A DNA stretch of 62,857 bases from Candidatus Omnitrophota bacterium. Lineage in GTDB: Bacteria > Omnitrophota > Omnitrophia > Omnitrophales > JACROU01. Below are positions 43,374 through 52,312 of the stretch, piece by piece. The stretch lies in the NCBI GenBank assembly GCA_016214265.1, contig JACROU010000044.1, positions 32,462 to 95,318 on the forward strand, read 5' to 3'. Each line of letters opens with the position of its first letter. Position 1 is the stretch's first letter. The notes under the pieces were generated by a model. The model worked only from the letters and a program-made list of their open reading frames with translations, ran no database searches and was not told the origin of the DNA. The position numbers were made by a program, and so were the translations under genes.

Positions 43374-44625
43374 CAGACCCAAAATTGGTCTGCGCGCGGG
43401 GAGGGTCGAGCGCCATTTGGGCGTCTTCCAGTTTGCGAAGATTTTTCGATTCCAGGATTAGCCAGGATTTGAAGCGGGATTTCGTCAGGCGCAGTTCATA
43501 TAAATTCTTCCATTTCTTCGATGCGTAAACACTCATTCCTTTTAATTTTTCATAAAGCCAAGCGCGTTTCAAGACAGGCACGCCAAGGAATGTGTACGCG
43601 CGCTCGACCTGACGAATCTCGGGATGAAAAATGGTTCGCGACCCGGAAAACGTACGAAGTAAAAGAAAAATTGCAGCCGCGGCCGGAATGGTGAACACCC
43701 AGCCCTGTTTGTTCGAGAGCCAATCCTTTGGGGCAAAACTAACGAATAGCGTGGCGAAAAAAAGCGCCCCCGTTAAAATTAGAATTCGCCGGGCAAGTGA
43801 CGTTGATGAATGCGCGCCTTGTTTTGTTATTCGAAGCCGCCGGCTTGAAACCATCGGAAAATTTAATTTTGTTTTGTGGCGCGTGTGCCCTAGCTCTGCC
43901 AAAATTCTTTTTTCCAGATGTTCCGGCGAAATATTGTGATGGAGTTTTCCGTAAGAGGCGACGGAAATCTCACCGGATTCTTCCGATGCCACGAGCACCA
44001 GCGCGTCTGTTTTTTCCGAAAGTCCGAGCGCCGCACGGTGGCGCGTTCCCAAATCTTTCGATAAATGCTCATCCGCGGAAAGCGGAAACACACATCCGCA
44101 CGCGGCGATTTTTCTGTCAGCAATAATGACGCCGCCGTCGTGAGTCGGCGTGTAGGGCGTAAATAACGTCGCCAAAACTTCTTTGGTGATTTCTCCTTTC
44201 ACCGGAATTCCTTTTCGCGCGATTGGCGCGAGCGAATCTTCGCGTTCGATGGCGACCAACGCTCCGATTTTTTCACGGGCCAGTGCTTCGAAGGTCAGCT
44301 GAATTTCGTGCGCTGCGTGACGAAATTTTCTTTGCCCTTCCGCCTCAATTCTTTTTGCGTCCAGCCATTCCAAAACGGGACTCAAAAAAAAGAAAACAAG
44401 AATTGATCCTAGCAAAATGGGACGGAAAGAAGCTACTTCGGCCCAGGGATCCATCGACAGATAAAACGGGATTGCCAAAAGAATGGTGAAAGCCAGAAAA
44501 ATAACGGGTGAAAGCCAGGTTCTGCGTGTCAGGACATACCGTGTGGAAAAGAAGACGCCGGCCGCAATTAATGTGGAAATGGCGATTAAATCAATGGGAG
44601 CTGTAGAATAAACGGGTAAGTTCAC
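43351..44625 (-). CDS. cdaA: CdaA-like membrane diadenylate cyclase with C-terminal extension
   Basis: A 424-residue membrane protein with N-terminal helices (about residues 10-85) and a DAC domain at ~100-230 bearing D163-G-G in place of the usual DGA, and the R195-H-R motif in GTRHRAALGLSE. The domain makes c-di-AMP from two ATP, a messenger for osmotic and wall control. Unlike standard CdaA (~270 residues), two more membrane helices (~275-320) and a ~100-residue soluble tail follow. No cdaR or phosphodiesterase gene is next to it. Confidence 0.85.
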   Translation of the reverse strand: MNLPVYSTAPIDLIAISTLIAAGVFFSTRYVLTRRTWLSPVIFLAFTILLAIPFYLSMDPWAEVASFRPILLGSILVFFFLSPVLEWLDAKRIEAEGQRKFRHAAHEIQLTFEALAREKIGALVAIEREDSLAPIARKGIPVKGEITKEVLATLFTPYTPTHDGGVIIADRKIAACGCVFPLSADEHLSKDLGTRHRAALGLSEKTDALVLVASEESGEISVASYGKLHHNISPEHLEKRILAELGHTRHKTKLNFPMVSSRRLRITKQGAHSSTSLARRILILTGALFFATLFVSFAPKDWLSNKQGWVFTIPAAAAIFLLLRTFSGSRTIFHPEIRQVERAYTFLGVPVLKRAWLYEKLKGMSVYASKKWKNLYELRLTKSRFKSWLILESKNLRKLEDAQMALDPPRAQTNFGSATPSTSI

Positions 44626-44704
44626 AGAAAAATATTCTCCTTATAAAACCATCTATCGTCTTAAAACCCCTGATAATTAAAGGAAAAAACCTTAGAATTC
44701 CCTC

Positions 44705-44734
44705 TTGAAACGCCTGTGGATAACATCGTATACT
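44705..44734 (+). promoter_or_regulatory. Predicted promoter of the lipoprotein genes
   Basis: TTGAAA (44705-44710) and TATACT (44729-44734) with an 18-nt spacer; the leader then holds a small CCTTC...GAAGG hairpin. Confidence 0.55.
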
Positions 44735-44820
44735 ACACAGACCTTCAAATGGAATTTCGAAGGCTCAAGTTTCAACAACTTGATTTCACTTAAAGCAAAG
44801 AAATGAAAGGAACCACTGTG

Positions 44821-45324
44821 ATGGAAAGTAGAAAACTTGCTCTTTTGGTCGTATTCGGCGTTCTCGCCCTTGGCGTTGCCGGCTGCGTCAGTAATGGAAA
44901 ATATAACAAAGATATGAATGGTGTTCGTTCCCAGCTTCAGCTTGTTCAGTCGGATGTTGAAAACCTCCGTACCGGTCAGCAGAAGGTGGAAGACGAAGTG
45001 GCTGAAGCTGCGAAAGCCAAATCAAGCGGCGGATCAGTTTCCGGCGCGTCGATTTCCGGTGAGATTTATCGCACACCTTCAGGATTCACGCTCCCTTCCC
45101 GTGATATTCAGAGAGCTTTGAAGAACGCGGGTTATTACAACGGTCCGGTCGATGGCAAAATTGGTTCAGCCACCCGTTCCGCGATTAAGCAGTTCCAGGA
45201 AGATCAGGGACTTTCCGCAGATGGCGTTTGCGGCCGCAGAACTTGGTCCAAACTTCAGCCTTTCTTGGAAGGTGCTGTTAGCAAAGCTGCTGCTTCAACG
45301 ACTCAAGCTGCTGCAATTAAGTAA
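44821..45324 (+). CDS. Peptidoglycan-binding lipoprotein
   Basis: A 167-residue lipoprotein: signal and lipobox in LALLVVFGVLALGVAGC, a coiled-coil (NKDMNGVRSQLQLVQSDVE), a Ser/Gly linker, and a peptidoglycan-binding type-1 domain (IQRALKNAGYYNGPVDGKIG, ATRSAIKQFQEDQGLSADG). It likely tethers outer membrane and wall. ATG 44821 after AAAGGA gives the cleanest signal; an ATG six codons upstream is an alternative. It heads a run of envelope genes. Confidence 0.88.
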   Translation: MESRKLALLVVFGVLALGVAGCVSNGKYNKDMNGVRSQLQLVQSDVENLRTGQQKVEDEVAEAAKAKSSGGSVSGASISGEIYRTPSGFTLPSRDIQRALKNAGYYNGPVDGKIGSATRSAIKQFQEDQGLSADGVCGRRTWSKLQPFLEGAVSKAAASTTQAAAIK

Positions 45325-45326
45325 GG

Positions 45327-45346
45327 AATCGCGCAACAGCGCGATT
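45327..45346. other. Hairpin after the peptidoglycan-binding lipoprotein gene
   Basis: A perfect 8-bp stem AATCGCGC-AACA-GCGCGATT starts three bases after the stop codon. There is no T-run, so it is more likely an mRNA stabiliser or weak terminator. Confidence 0.6.
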
Positions 45347-45376
45347 GCTCAAATTTCGTCACGTGGTTCCAGCGAT

Positions 45377-45404
45377 GCCTCATCCGCCGTAAGGCGGGTG
45401 AGGC
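45377..45404. other. Second intergenic hairpin
   Basis: A 12-bp stem GCCTCATCCGCC / GGCGGGTGAGGC with a GTAA tetraloop and one wobble pair, between the two lipoprotein genes. Confidence 0.6.
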
Positions 45405-45449
45405 TCTTCGCGAACCCGGCGGAAAAATTCCTAAACCGAGGTTAGTCTG

Positions 45450-46112
45450 ATGAAATCCATTATTTCCCGCCTTCTCTTTTTAATGTTGCCCCTCTTCTTC
45501 ATTGTGGGCTGCGCTACCAACAAACAGAATTTGGAATACGAAAACCAATTATTAAAAGGAAAGCTCGACCGTCTTGAGAGACAACATCAAGACGAGCTGA
45601 GAAGACTGTCTCGGGACCAGGAACGCGAAGTTAGCGATCTTGAAAAATCCAAAGACGAATTAGCTCGCCAATTGGCTCAACAGTTAGCCGATTATCAGGC
45701 TAAGCTATAACTTTCTGAGAGAGGGCTGGTTATTACCTTTCTTCAGGAAATCATTTTTGATTCCGGAAAAGCGGAAGTAAAACCCGAGGGGCTTTCCGTT
45801 CTTTCCAAAGTCGCCAAAGTAGTGCAAGAACAGGCCAAAGATTATCCCGTAGTGGTTGAAGGGCACACCGATAACGTTCCGATTCGTGTTTCGGGGTGGA
45901 AATCGAACTGGGAACTTTCTGCTGCTCGCGCGCTGAGTGTGCTCCATCATTTTGTGGACAATGAAGGTATTGATCCGACTCGTCTTGCCGTGATGGGTTA
46001 TGGCGAGTTCAAACCGGTTTCAGATAATAGCTCTGCAGAAGGCCGCCGTCAGAATCGTCGCGTTGAAATCGTGATTTTCCCCGAGAAAATCAGCAAAGTC
46101 AAACCGGCTTAA
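45450..46112 (+). pseudogene. OmpA-family lipoprotein interrupted by an in-frame TAA
   Basis: Codons 1-86 encode a lipoprotein signal (FLMLPLFFIVGC) and a coiled-coil (EYENQLLKGKLDRLERQHQD). A TAA follows at 45708-45710. The same frame then continues LSERGLVITFLQEIIFDSGK and through a complete OmpA C-terminal peptidoglycan-binding domain (VVVEGHTDNVPIRV, NWELSAARALSVLHHFV, GRRQNRRVEIVIF) to 46112. Family members read straight through this junction, so the TAA looks like a single-base nonsense change (for example from CAA), a sequencing error, or a readthrough site. No start codon lies close behind the stop; the first ATG is at 45822, inside the domain. Confidence 0.85.
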
Positions 46113-46841
46113 GACCGCCTAGCCACGATTAGCATTCGGGCGCTTTTGTTTTTATCAAATGGTGCTTGGTGATAATTGCCAAAAATTTTTTCGACAGCAA
46201 ATCCCACAGATTCTAATTTCTGAACCATTTCGTCCGGAGGGAAAACGTAAAGTGTGATCGCGTTTTCTTCCCGGGCGATAAGCTCTCCGCTTAAATAATC
46301 CCGTTCCTCGTAAGTTTGAAGGACGGATACGAGATGTTTTCCCGCCGGAGTTTCGACGGATTTCTTTTTGATCAATGTGCCGCGCACACAATGGCAGAAA
46401 CTTTTCTCGGATTCTTTTTTTCTGCTCGGAGTATTTTCTTTTTCAAAAATAATATCGGCGATCAGCATGCTGCTGGAATTCAGGCGGTCGTGCAGGTTTC
46501 TAAATAGTGGAATATGCGCCTGATCGTCGATGAAAAAATTCAGTGCCGAATGTTTCAGGCAAATCCAGATTTAAAAAGTCGCCCGGGAGCCATTTAATAT
46601 TCTTCTGGATCTCAAACGGAAGTTTGGCGACGGTTGCGCGGGCGATTTCAAGCATGCCTCCCGATATTTCAATCCCCGTGACGCAATGCCCGTTTTGAGC
46701 CAGAGGAATCGCGATGCGTCCGGCGCCCGAGCCCAATTCCAGAATGCGCGAGCCGGGCTTGAGCTGTTTCAGAAAAAAATGAAAATCTTCATTCCAGCCC
46801 CGGAATTCACTGTCGTAAAAGTCGGCTATGGTTTCATACAT
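46109..46841 (-). pseudogene. SAM methyltransferase broken by a frameshift
   Basis: The 5' part (46841 down to about 46548) encodes MYETIADFYDSEF, the SAM motif ILELGSGAGRIAIPLAQ and GIEISGGMLEIAR. The frame then changes by one base near 46545-46549 and the family sequence resumes as ALNFFIDDQAHIPLFRNLHD, continuing to IVARRS at 46109. In the original frame translation ends at 46500. One extra G in TTCGGCACTG explains it. It overlaps the OmpA-type gene end by 4 nt, so two neighbouring genes are both damaged. Confidence 0.85.
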
Positions 46842-46910
46842 ATTTGCTCTTAAGACCCTTCAAGAGAGGGGATTTAAAAATAGTCAAACTCAGTATACAA
46901 TACATTGCCT

Positions 46911-48731
46911 ATGACACGCGAAAAACCCCTACTTATTTTCGATGGTGACTGCAATTTCTGCCGGCGCTGGATCAACCGCTGGAAGCTTTTCACGGACGAC
47001 CGGGTTGAGTACGTCCCGTTTCAGGATGTGAGCGGACAATTCCCCCAGATTTCTTTGAAACAATTTCAGAGCGCGGTTCAATTGGTGGATGTGGATGGTC
47101 AAATTTCTGGCGGGGCCGAAGCCGTTTTTCGCACACTCGGTTACTCCAATGGCCGCGGCTGGATGCTGTGGGTTTATCAGAATATCCCGTTTGTCCGCCC
47201 TGTTTCTGATTGGTGGTACAAGCTGATTGCCAACAACCGCCCTGCGTTTTCGTTTCTGACGCGCTTTGTTTGGGGTAAGGATCTTTCACCCGCGACCTTT
47301 TCTTTTTCGAGCTGGCTATTCCGAAGACTGCTGGGCGTCATTTATTTTGTCGCTTTTGCCTCACTGGCTGTCCAAGTGATTGGTCTTTTTGGGAAAAACG
47401 GAATTCTTCCGGTGCAGGTATTTTTAAATACGGTCAGCGAGCGAATTGGTGTCGGCCGTTTTTGGTTTTTGCCCACGCTTTTCTGGTTTAACGCGAGCGA
47501 TTTTTTCTTGCGGGTGGTTTGCTGGGCCGGCGCGATTCTTTCCGCGGCGCTAGCAATTGGTTTTTTGGAAACGCCGATTTTGGGCGTGCTTTGGTTTTTG
47601 TATCTTTCTTTGTTTACCGTCGGCGGGGAATTTTTGGGATTTCAGTGGGATATTCTTTTATTGGAAGCTGGTTTCTTGGCCATTTTCCTTGCCCCACCCA
47701 TAGCTAATTCGCTGGCGATTGCGCTGCCAGCGCGGCCATCAAAAATCATTCACTGGCTTTTCCGCTGGCTTTTGTTCCGTCTGATGTTTTTTTCGGGCGT
47801 GATCAAGCTTATGAGCGGAGACCTGGCTTGGCGGAAGCTTACCGCGCTTACATTTCATTACGAAACGCAGCCGCTACCTACCTGGATCAGCTGGTATTTT
47901 CATCATTTTCCCGTTTGGTTCCATAAATTATCCGCACTTTCGACGCTCGCTATTGAACTCTTGGTTCCTTTTCTAGTGCTGATGCCCAAACGGCTTCGCT
48001 TGTTGGGAAGCATTTTGATTGTTGCGTTTCAGTTATTAATTATCGCGACAGGAAATTATGGTTTTTTCAATTGGCTCACAATCGCGTTGTGCGTGCTCTT
48101 GATCGATGACAGGATGTGGCCGTGGCAGAAAAAAATCTCCGTTTCTTCAGTCACGAAAACCTGGTCAAAATGGGTAGTGGTTCCGCTTGCGGGTGTGATT
48201 CTTGTGATGAGTACGGTGGAGTTTTCGGGCCTCTTTCGGGTTGATGTTCGCTGGCCGTTTGTGATGGCGAGACTGTATCAGGTCGTCGAGCCTCTTCGCA
48301 TCGTGAACTCTTACGGCTTGTTTGCTGTGATGACGACGCGACGCGCAGAAATTATTGTCGAGGGTTCCCGAGATGGTGAAACGTGGTATCCGTATGAATT
48401 TAAGTGCAAACCGGGTGACGTAAAACGCCAGCCGGGATTCATTGCGCCGCATCAGCCGCGGCTTGACTGGCAAATGTGGTTTGCCGCACTCGGTTCCTTC
48501 AAAATCAATCCCTGGTTTGTTAATTTCTGCATTCGTCTGCTTCAGGGCTCGCCCGAGGTGCTCAAACTGATTGCGAAAAATCCGTTTCCTGACAGGCCTC
48601 CGCGTTATATCCGGGCCATGCTTTATGAATACCGTTTTACCAATCCGGCGGAATTGAAATCTCAAAAAACCTGGTGGCACCGCGAATTGGCGGGTTCTTA
48701 TTGCCCCACCATTTCCGTGGAGAATGGATAA
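46911..48731 (+). CDS. DCC1-like thiol oxidoreductase fused to lipase maturation factor
   Basis: A 606-residue protein. Residues 1-125 are a DCC1/DUF393 thioredoxin-like domain with C14-x2-C17 in IFDGDCNFCRRW. The rest is a lipase-maturation-factor-like membrane domain with ~8 helices (FLGFQWDILLLEAGFLAIFL, FRLMFFSGVIKLMSGD, WRKLTALTFHYETQPLPTW) and a soluble tail (YPYEFKCKPGD, PRLDWQMWFAAL). LMF proteins help fold exported lipases, so an attached thiol oxidoreductase makes sense. The start is ATG 46911. The phosphatase-fold gene follows by 6 bp. Confidence 0.88.
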   Translation: MTREKPLLIFDGDCNFCRRWINRWKLFTDDRVEYVPFQDVSGQFPQISLKQFQSAVQLVDVDGQISGGAEAVFRTLGYSNGRGWMLWVYQNIPFVRPVSDWWYKLIANNRPAFSFLTRFVWGKDLSPATFSFSSWLFRRLLGVIYFVAFASLAVQVIGLFGKNGILPVQVFLNTVSERIGVGRFWFLPTLFWFNASDFFLRVVCWAGAILSAALAIGFLETPILGVLWFLYLSLFTVGGEFLGFQWDILLLEAGFLAIFLAPPIANSLAIALPARPSKIIHWLFRWLLFRLMFFSGVIKLMSGDLAWRKLTALTFHYETQPLPTWISWYFHHFPVWFHKLSALSTLAIELLVPFLVLMPKRLRLLGSILIVAFQLLIIATGNYGFFNWLTIALCVLLIDDRMWPWQKKISVSSVTKTWSKWVVVPLAGVILVMSTVEFSGLFRVDVRWPFVMARLYQVVEPLRIVNSYGLFAVMTTRRAEIIVEGSRDGETWYPYEFKCKPGDVKRQPGFIAPHQPRLDWQMWFAALGSFKINPWFVNFCIRLLQGSPEVLKLIAKNPFPDRPPRYIRAMLYEYRFTNPAELKSQKTWWHRELAGSYCPTISVENG

Positions 48732-48737
48732 TCGACT

Positions 48738-49514
48738 ATGCGTGTTCTTACATTAAATTGCTGGAGCGAAGGTCAGGATTTCGAAAAACGCTGGCCGTTG
48801 CTTGCTTCAGAGCTGGCCAAAATAAAACCCGATGTTGCGTGCCTTCAGGAAGTTTTTCACCGGAACAAAGCAAGTGTTCTTCAAAAAGCAGTTGGGCATT
48901 CCACGCTGGTTCTTGGCGAGAAAAAAAGCGGCCTCGCGCTTCTCGCAAATTACCCAAAAATTGCGAGCCGCTCGGTGAAATTCAAAACCAAATCTCCGAA
49001 TGAAAACTATTCCCGTTATGCGCTGTGGGTGCGCTTGAGCGTTGGAAAAACGCAGTGGGATTTTTTCGTCACACATCTTTCCTGGCGGCTTCCTGAAACG
49101 CACATTCGTCAGCGCCAGCTCATCGAGCTTTGGAATTGGATCGAAGAAGTGAACGGGGGTAAGCGTCCATGCGTGCTGGCAGGGGACATGAATTCCGTAG
49201 CCTCGTCCGATGAGATGCGGTTCCTCGCCGGGAAGCAATGGCTTTACCTGTCAGAAGACGGTATTGCGCGTGTCCTGAAAGCGCATCAACCGTTCCGCGA
49301 CACATTTGCCGAGGTAAACAAAACATCGAAACACACGTGGTCTTACAAAAATCCTTACACCTTGCGTGCTGATTTGCCCGAGCGTAGAATCGATTATATT
49401 TGGTTGAGGCCGTCGGGAAAGCAAACGGTAGTTTCTTCAGCGCTTTGTTTTAACCAACCTATGAAAAAAACTTTTGCTTCAGACCATTTTGGTGTTGTGA
49501 CAAAGGTGAAATAA
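48738..49514 (+). CDS. Endonuclease/exonuclease/phosphatase-fold protein
   Basis: A 258-residue protein of the EEP (exonuclease III/sphingomyelinase) fold: LTLNCWSEG, ACLQEVFHR, FVTHLSW, LAGDMNSVASSDEM, RRIDYIWLR and the final catalytic SDH in FASDHFGVV. No signal peptide. Substrates of this fold range from nucleic acids to phosphoinositides and sphingomyelin; none can be chosen here. It is in the same operon as the LMF fusion and the DUF3568-like lipoprotein. Confidence 0.88.
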   Translation: MRVLTLNCWSEGQDFEKRWPLLASELAKIKPDVACLQEVFHRNKASVLQKAVGHSTLVLGEKKSGLALLANYPKIASRSVKFKTKSPNENYSRYALWVRLSVGKTQWDFFVTHLSWRLPETHIRQRQLIELWNWIEEVNGGKRPCVLAGDMNSVASSDEMRFLAGKQWLYLSEDGIARVLKAHQPFRDTFAEVNKTSKHTWSYKNPYTLRADLPERRIDYIWLRPSGKQTVVSSALCFNQPMKKTFASDHFGVVTKVK

Positions 49515-49527
49515 ACGGAGAAAGAAA

Positions 49528-49926
49528 ATGAAATTGAAACGCTTTTTTCATATTTTATTTCCGATTGTGTTGATGCTCGTGACTGGTCCGATATTGTGCG
49601 GATGTGCACTTTTGTTGATCGGTGGCGGCGCGGCCGGGGGATACGCGGTTAGCAAAGATCAAATTGAGGGGGCGGTTGATGCGCGGTACGACAAAGTTTA
49701 TTCTTCCGCGCTGGAATCCGCCAGAAGCAAAGGTATTGTGAAGTTAGAAGATCAGAGCCGCGGATATATCGAAACGATGGTAGATTCCAACACCGTTAAA
49801 ATTCATGTGACCCGGATTACGGATAAAGCGGTGAAATTAAAAGTGGAAGCCCGCAATAAATTCAAAATGCCCAAAATCGAAATTGCGCAAGACATTTACA
49901 CTGATATCATGCGCAAAGCGGGGTAG
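49528..49926 (+). CDS. DUF3568-like lipoprotein
   Basis: A 132-residue lipoprotein (ILFPIVLMLVTGPILCGCALL; lipobox LCGC) with a Gly-rich turn (IGGGAAGGYAVSKDQIEG) and an alpha/beta domain (VYSSALESARSKGIVKLEDQ, NTVKIHVTRITDKAVKLKVE). It resembles the DUF3568 envelope family; function unknown. It ends the operon that starts at 46911. Confidence 0.78.
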   Translation: MKLKRFFHILFPIVLMLVTGPILCGCALLLIGGGAAGGYAVSKDQIEGAVDARYDKVYSSALESARSKGIVKLEDQSRGYIETMVDSNTVKIHVTRITDKAVKLKVEARNKFKMPKIEIAQDIYTDIMRKAG

Positions 49927-49951
49927 GGCGAGACCTGTTCCTGGATTTTTT

Positions 49952-50260
49952 CTACTTTTTATTTCCTGGTTTACGCGGTGGTTCGTTGACCCCTCTGGGA
50001 GTTACGGGCGGATTATTTTTAAATGCCGCCGCCAGTTCGCGGTTGAGTTTGGCCGCTTCGGGATCTACGTTCTCATGATCCACGATGGCTGAAACCGGGC
50101 ATTCCGGGGCGCATAATCCGCATTCGATGCACACATCCGGATCAATAATCATAAACGGCTCCCCGTTGTAATTTCCGGGTTTGATGCAGTCGACGGGGCA
50201 CACTGATGCGCAAGTCCCATATCGCTCCCCAAGGCATTTCTTTGTAATGATGTATGGCAT
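49952..50260 (-). CDS. 7Fe/8Fe dicluster ferredoxin
   Basis: A 102-residue ferredoxin: the first cluster motif is CLGERYGTCASVCPVDC (7-residue gap, typical of a 3Fe-4S or modified cluster), the second CIECGLCAPECP (4Fe-4S). A charged Pro-rich tail follows. The ATG at 50260 has a GAAGGAGG site. It is divergent from korA and is the likely electron acceptor of the 2-oxoacid oxidoreductase. Confidence 0.93.
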   Translation of the reverse strand: MPYIITKKCLGERYGTCASVCPVDCIKPGNYNGEPFMIIDPDVCIECGLCAPECPVSAIVDHENVDPEAAKLNRELAAAFKNNPPVTPRGVNEPPRKPGNKK

Positions 50261-50371
50261 GGCAACCTCCTTCTTCGTCTGCAAAAGAATTATTTTAATC
50301 CTAGCTATATTATAACTCGTTGGTATACGTTGGGTTATGGACTATTTTGCCGCAATAGTTTCTGCCCGGGA

Positions 50372-50399
50372 TTGTTTTTGAAGAAAAATACTTTATAAT
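50372..50399 (+). promoter_or_regulatory. Predicted promoter of korAB
   Basis: TTGTTT (50372-50377) and a consensus TATAAT (50394-50399) 16 nt apart, ~83 nt before the korA start. A second TATAAT at 50437 may serve another start site. Confidence 0.5.
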
Positions 50400-50481
50400 C
50401 ACCTTTCTCTCTCCGAAGTATAGTAGAACATCGTGCTATAATTTTTTTGCAAGAATGGGGAGTGAGAAAAGGGTTTTTACC

Positions 50482-52299
50482 ATGTCTACCGTATCTACTG
50501 AAACGACTAAGGGGCTCAAAAAAGTTCATCTGGAAGAAGCAGTTATCCGTATCGCGGGCAATTCCCAGGACGGTATTCAGTCCGTCGGGGATATGCTGTC
50601 GCGCCTTTCTGGCCGAAGTGCCCGGGGCGTCATTACGTTTCAAACATTTCCCTCCACCATTTCCGGCGGACCCAGTATTTTCCAGCTGCGCGTTGGCGGA
50701 CATCGCCTGAAATCGGTCGGGGACGAGTCCGATGTCTTAATCGCTTTCTATCAGCATTCCTACCGGGATCATATCAAAGTGCTTCGCAAGGGCGGTCTTC
50801 TGATTTATGACTCAGACCATGTGACCCCCGATCCGGACGAAAAAAGATTTCATTTAATTGGCGTTCCGATGACCAGCCTGACCATTGAGGCCATTGGCGG
50901 AACCGCAAAAGATAAGGGCAAGAACCTCTTTTTGATGGGGCTTATTGCCCGTTTGTTTGATTTGGAAAGCGATAAGCTGATTGCTCAAATCAACGAACGA
51001 TTTGGCAAGCGGGGGCCTAAAGTGCTGGATCCTGCGCTTAAGGCGTACAACGCCGGTTATGCCTACGACATCAGCACAGTTGGTGAAGTGTTTGAAATTG
51101 AGAAAGACCCGGTCGGTCGCGCGCATCCGCAAGTTTGCATGGATGGTAATCAGGCGCTGGCTTACGGCGCGATTGCCGGCGGCATTCGTTTTGGCGCCGG
51201 ATATCCGATCACGCCGTGGTCGAGCGTGATGGAAATTTTAAGAGTTCAACTGCCGAAATTTGGCGGATCCTTTATTCAAGCCGAAGATGAGATTGCCGCG
51301 ATTGGTATGGCGCTTGGTGCCGCTTACGGCGGAACACTAGCGATGACGGGGAGCTCGGGCCCCGGACTGTCTCTCAAGAGTGAAATTATTTCGTATGCCG
51401 TGATGGCCGAAGTGCCGCTTCTGATTGTGGACGTTCAGCGCGGCGGACCCAGCACGGGTATGCCAACTAACGTGGAACAAAGCGATTTAAATCTGGCGTT
51501 GTATGCCGGTCATGGCGATGCCCCCCGGATTGTGATCGCGCCATTTTCCGTGCGCGATGTTTTTTACGCCGTGTTCGAAGCCATTCAACTGATGCAGGAA
51601 TACAACTGTCCGGTGATTTTCCTTTCTGATTACTCATTGGCTACACGGGTTGAAACCTGGCCGGAGCCTAACTTAAAAGAATATTTCCGGATTCACAAAC
51701 CAGATCTGAGTCCGAAAGGCCCCAATTTTCTGCCGTACAAAGATACGCCATCAGGAGTGTCTGAACGCATTGTCCCTGGCTCTCTCATGACGGATGGAAA
51801 TTATCCGATTATCTCCGGCTTGGAACACAACGAAGCCGGCCATCCAGACGGATCGCCTGCGATGCACACGAAAATGAATGCCAAGCGCCGCCGGAAACTC
51901 CAGACCTTGCGTGACAAATTGCCGAAACCCGAGGTTTACGGATCGGACAAAGGCGAGGTGCTTTTGATTGGCTGGGGTTCCACAAAAGGTCCGATTGAGG
52001 AAGCTGTGGATCAGCTTCGTAAAGAGGGCATGGAAATTTCCTCACTGCACGTCCGGTATTTGTGCCCGCTTCAAAAGGGAATCGATAAAATAATGGACCG
52101 ATTCAAACATGTGTTTGTCGCCGAATTGAACGATCCGGGAATCTATGGTTTCGGACAGCTGGCAGGACTTTTGCGGTCGGTATACGGCACGAATCGAATT
52201 AGCGGAATCAATAAAACCGACGGACTTCCGTTCAAAGTAAGAGAGCTGGTTGCCGCGGTAAAATCGAAAGTGATGCAGACCGTGCATCCGTCGATTTAA
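50482..52299 (+). CDS. korA: 2-oxoacid:ferredoxin oxidoreductase, fused gamma-alpha subunit
   Basis: A 605-residue subunit. Residues ~12-200 form the gamma domain (IRIAGNSQDGIQSVGDMLSR), followed by the alpha pyrimidine-binding and transketolase-C parts (GNQALAYGAIAGGIRFGAGY, PITPWSSVMEIL, TGSSGPGLSLKSE, RGGPSTGMPTNVEQSDLN). With KorB it oxidises 2-oxoglutarate or a related 2-oxoacid to acyl-CoA and reduces ferredoxin, or runs in reverse. The start is ATG 50482 (MSTVSTE). korB follows after 13 bp. Confidence 0.93.
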   Translation: MSTVSTETTKGLKKVHLEEAVIRIAGNSQDGIQSVGDMLSRLSGRSARGVITFQTFPSTISGGPSIFQLRVGGHRLKSVGDESDVLIAFYQHSYRDHIKVLRKGGLLIYDSDHVTPDPDEKRFHLIGVPMTSLTIEAIGGTAKDKGKNLFLMGLIARLFDLESDKLIAQINERFGKRGPKVLDPALKAYNAGYAYDISTVGEVFEIEKDPVGRAHPQVCMDGNQALAYGAIAGGIRFGAGYPITPWSSVMEILRVQLPKFGGSFIQAEDEIAAIGMALGAAYGGTLAMTGSSGPGLSLKSEIISYAVMAEVPLLIVDVQRGGPSTGMPTNVEQSDLNLALYAGHGDAPRIVIAPFSVRDVFYAVFEAIQLMQEYNCPVIFLSDYSLATRVETWPEPNLKEYFRIHKPDLSPKGPNFLPYKDTPSGVSERIVPGSLMTDGNYPIISGLEHNEAGHPDGSPAMHTKMNAKRRRKLQTLRDKLPKPEVYGSDKGEVLLIGWGSTKGPIEEAVDQLRKEGMEISSLHVRYLCPLQKGIDKIMDRFKHVFVAELNDPGIYGFGQLAGLLRSVYGTNRISGINKTDGLPFKVRELVAAVKSKVMQTVHPSI

Positions 52300-52312
52300 G
52301 GAGATAATTTCA

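Noticed and set aside
45708-45710. TAA read as a sense codon in an alternative genetic code
   Set aside because: Many other genes in the window end with TAA at family-typical C-termini, so the code is standard.
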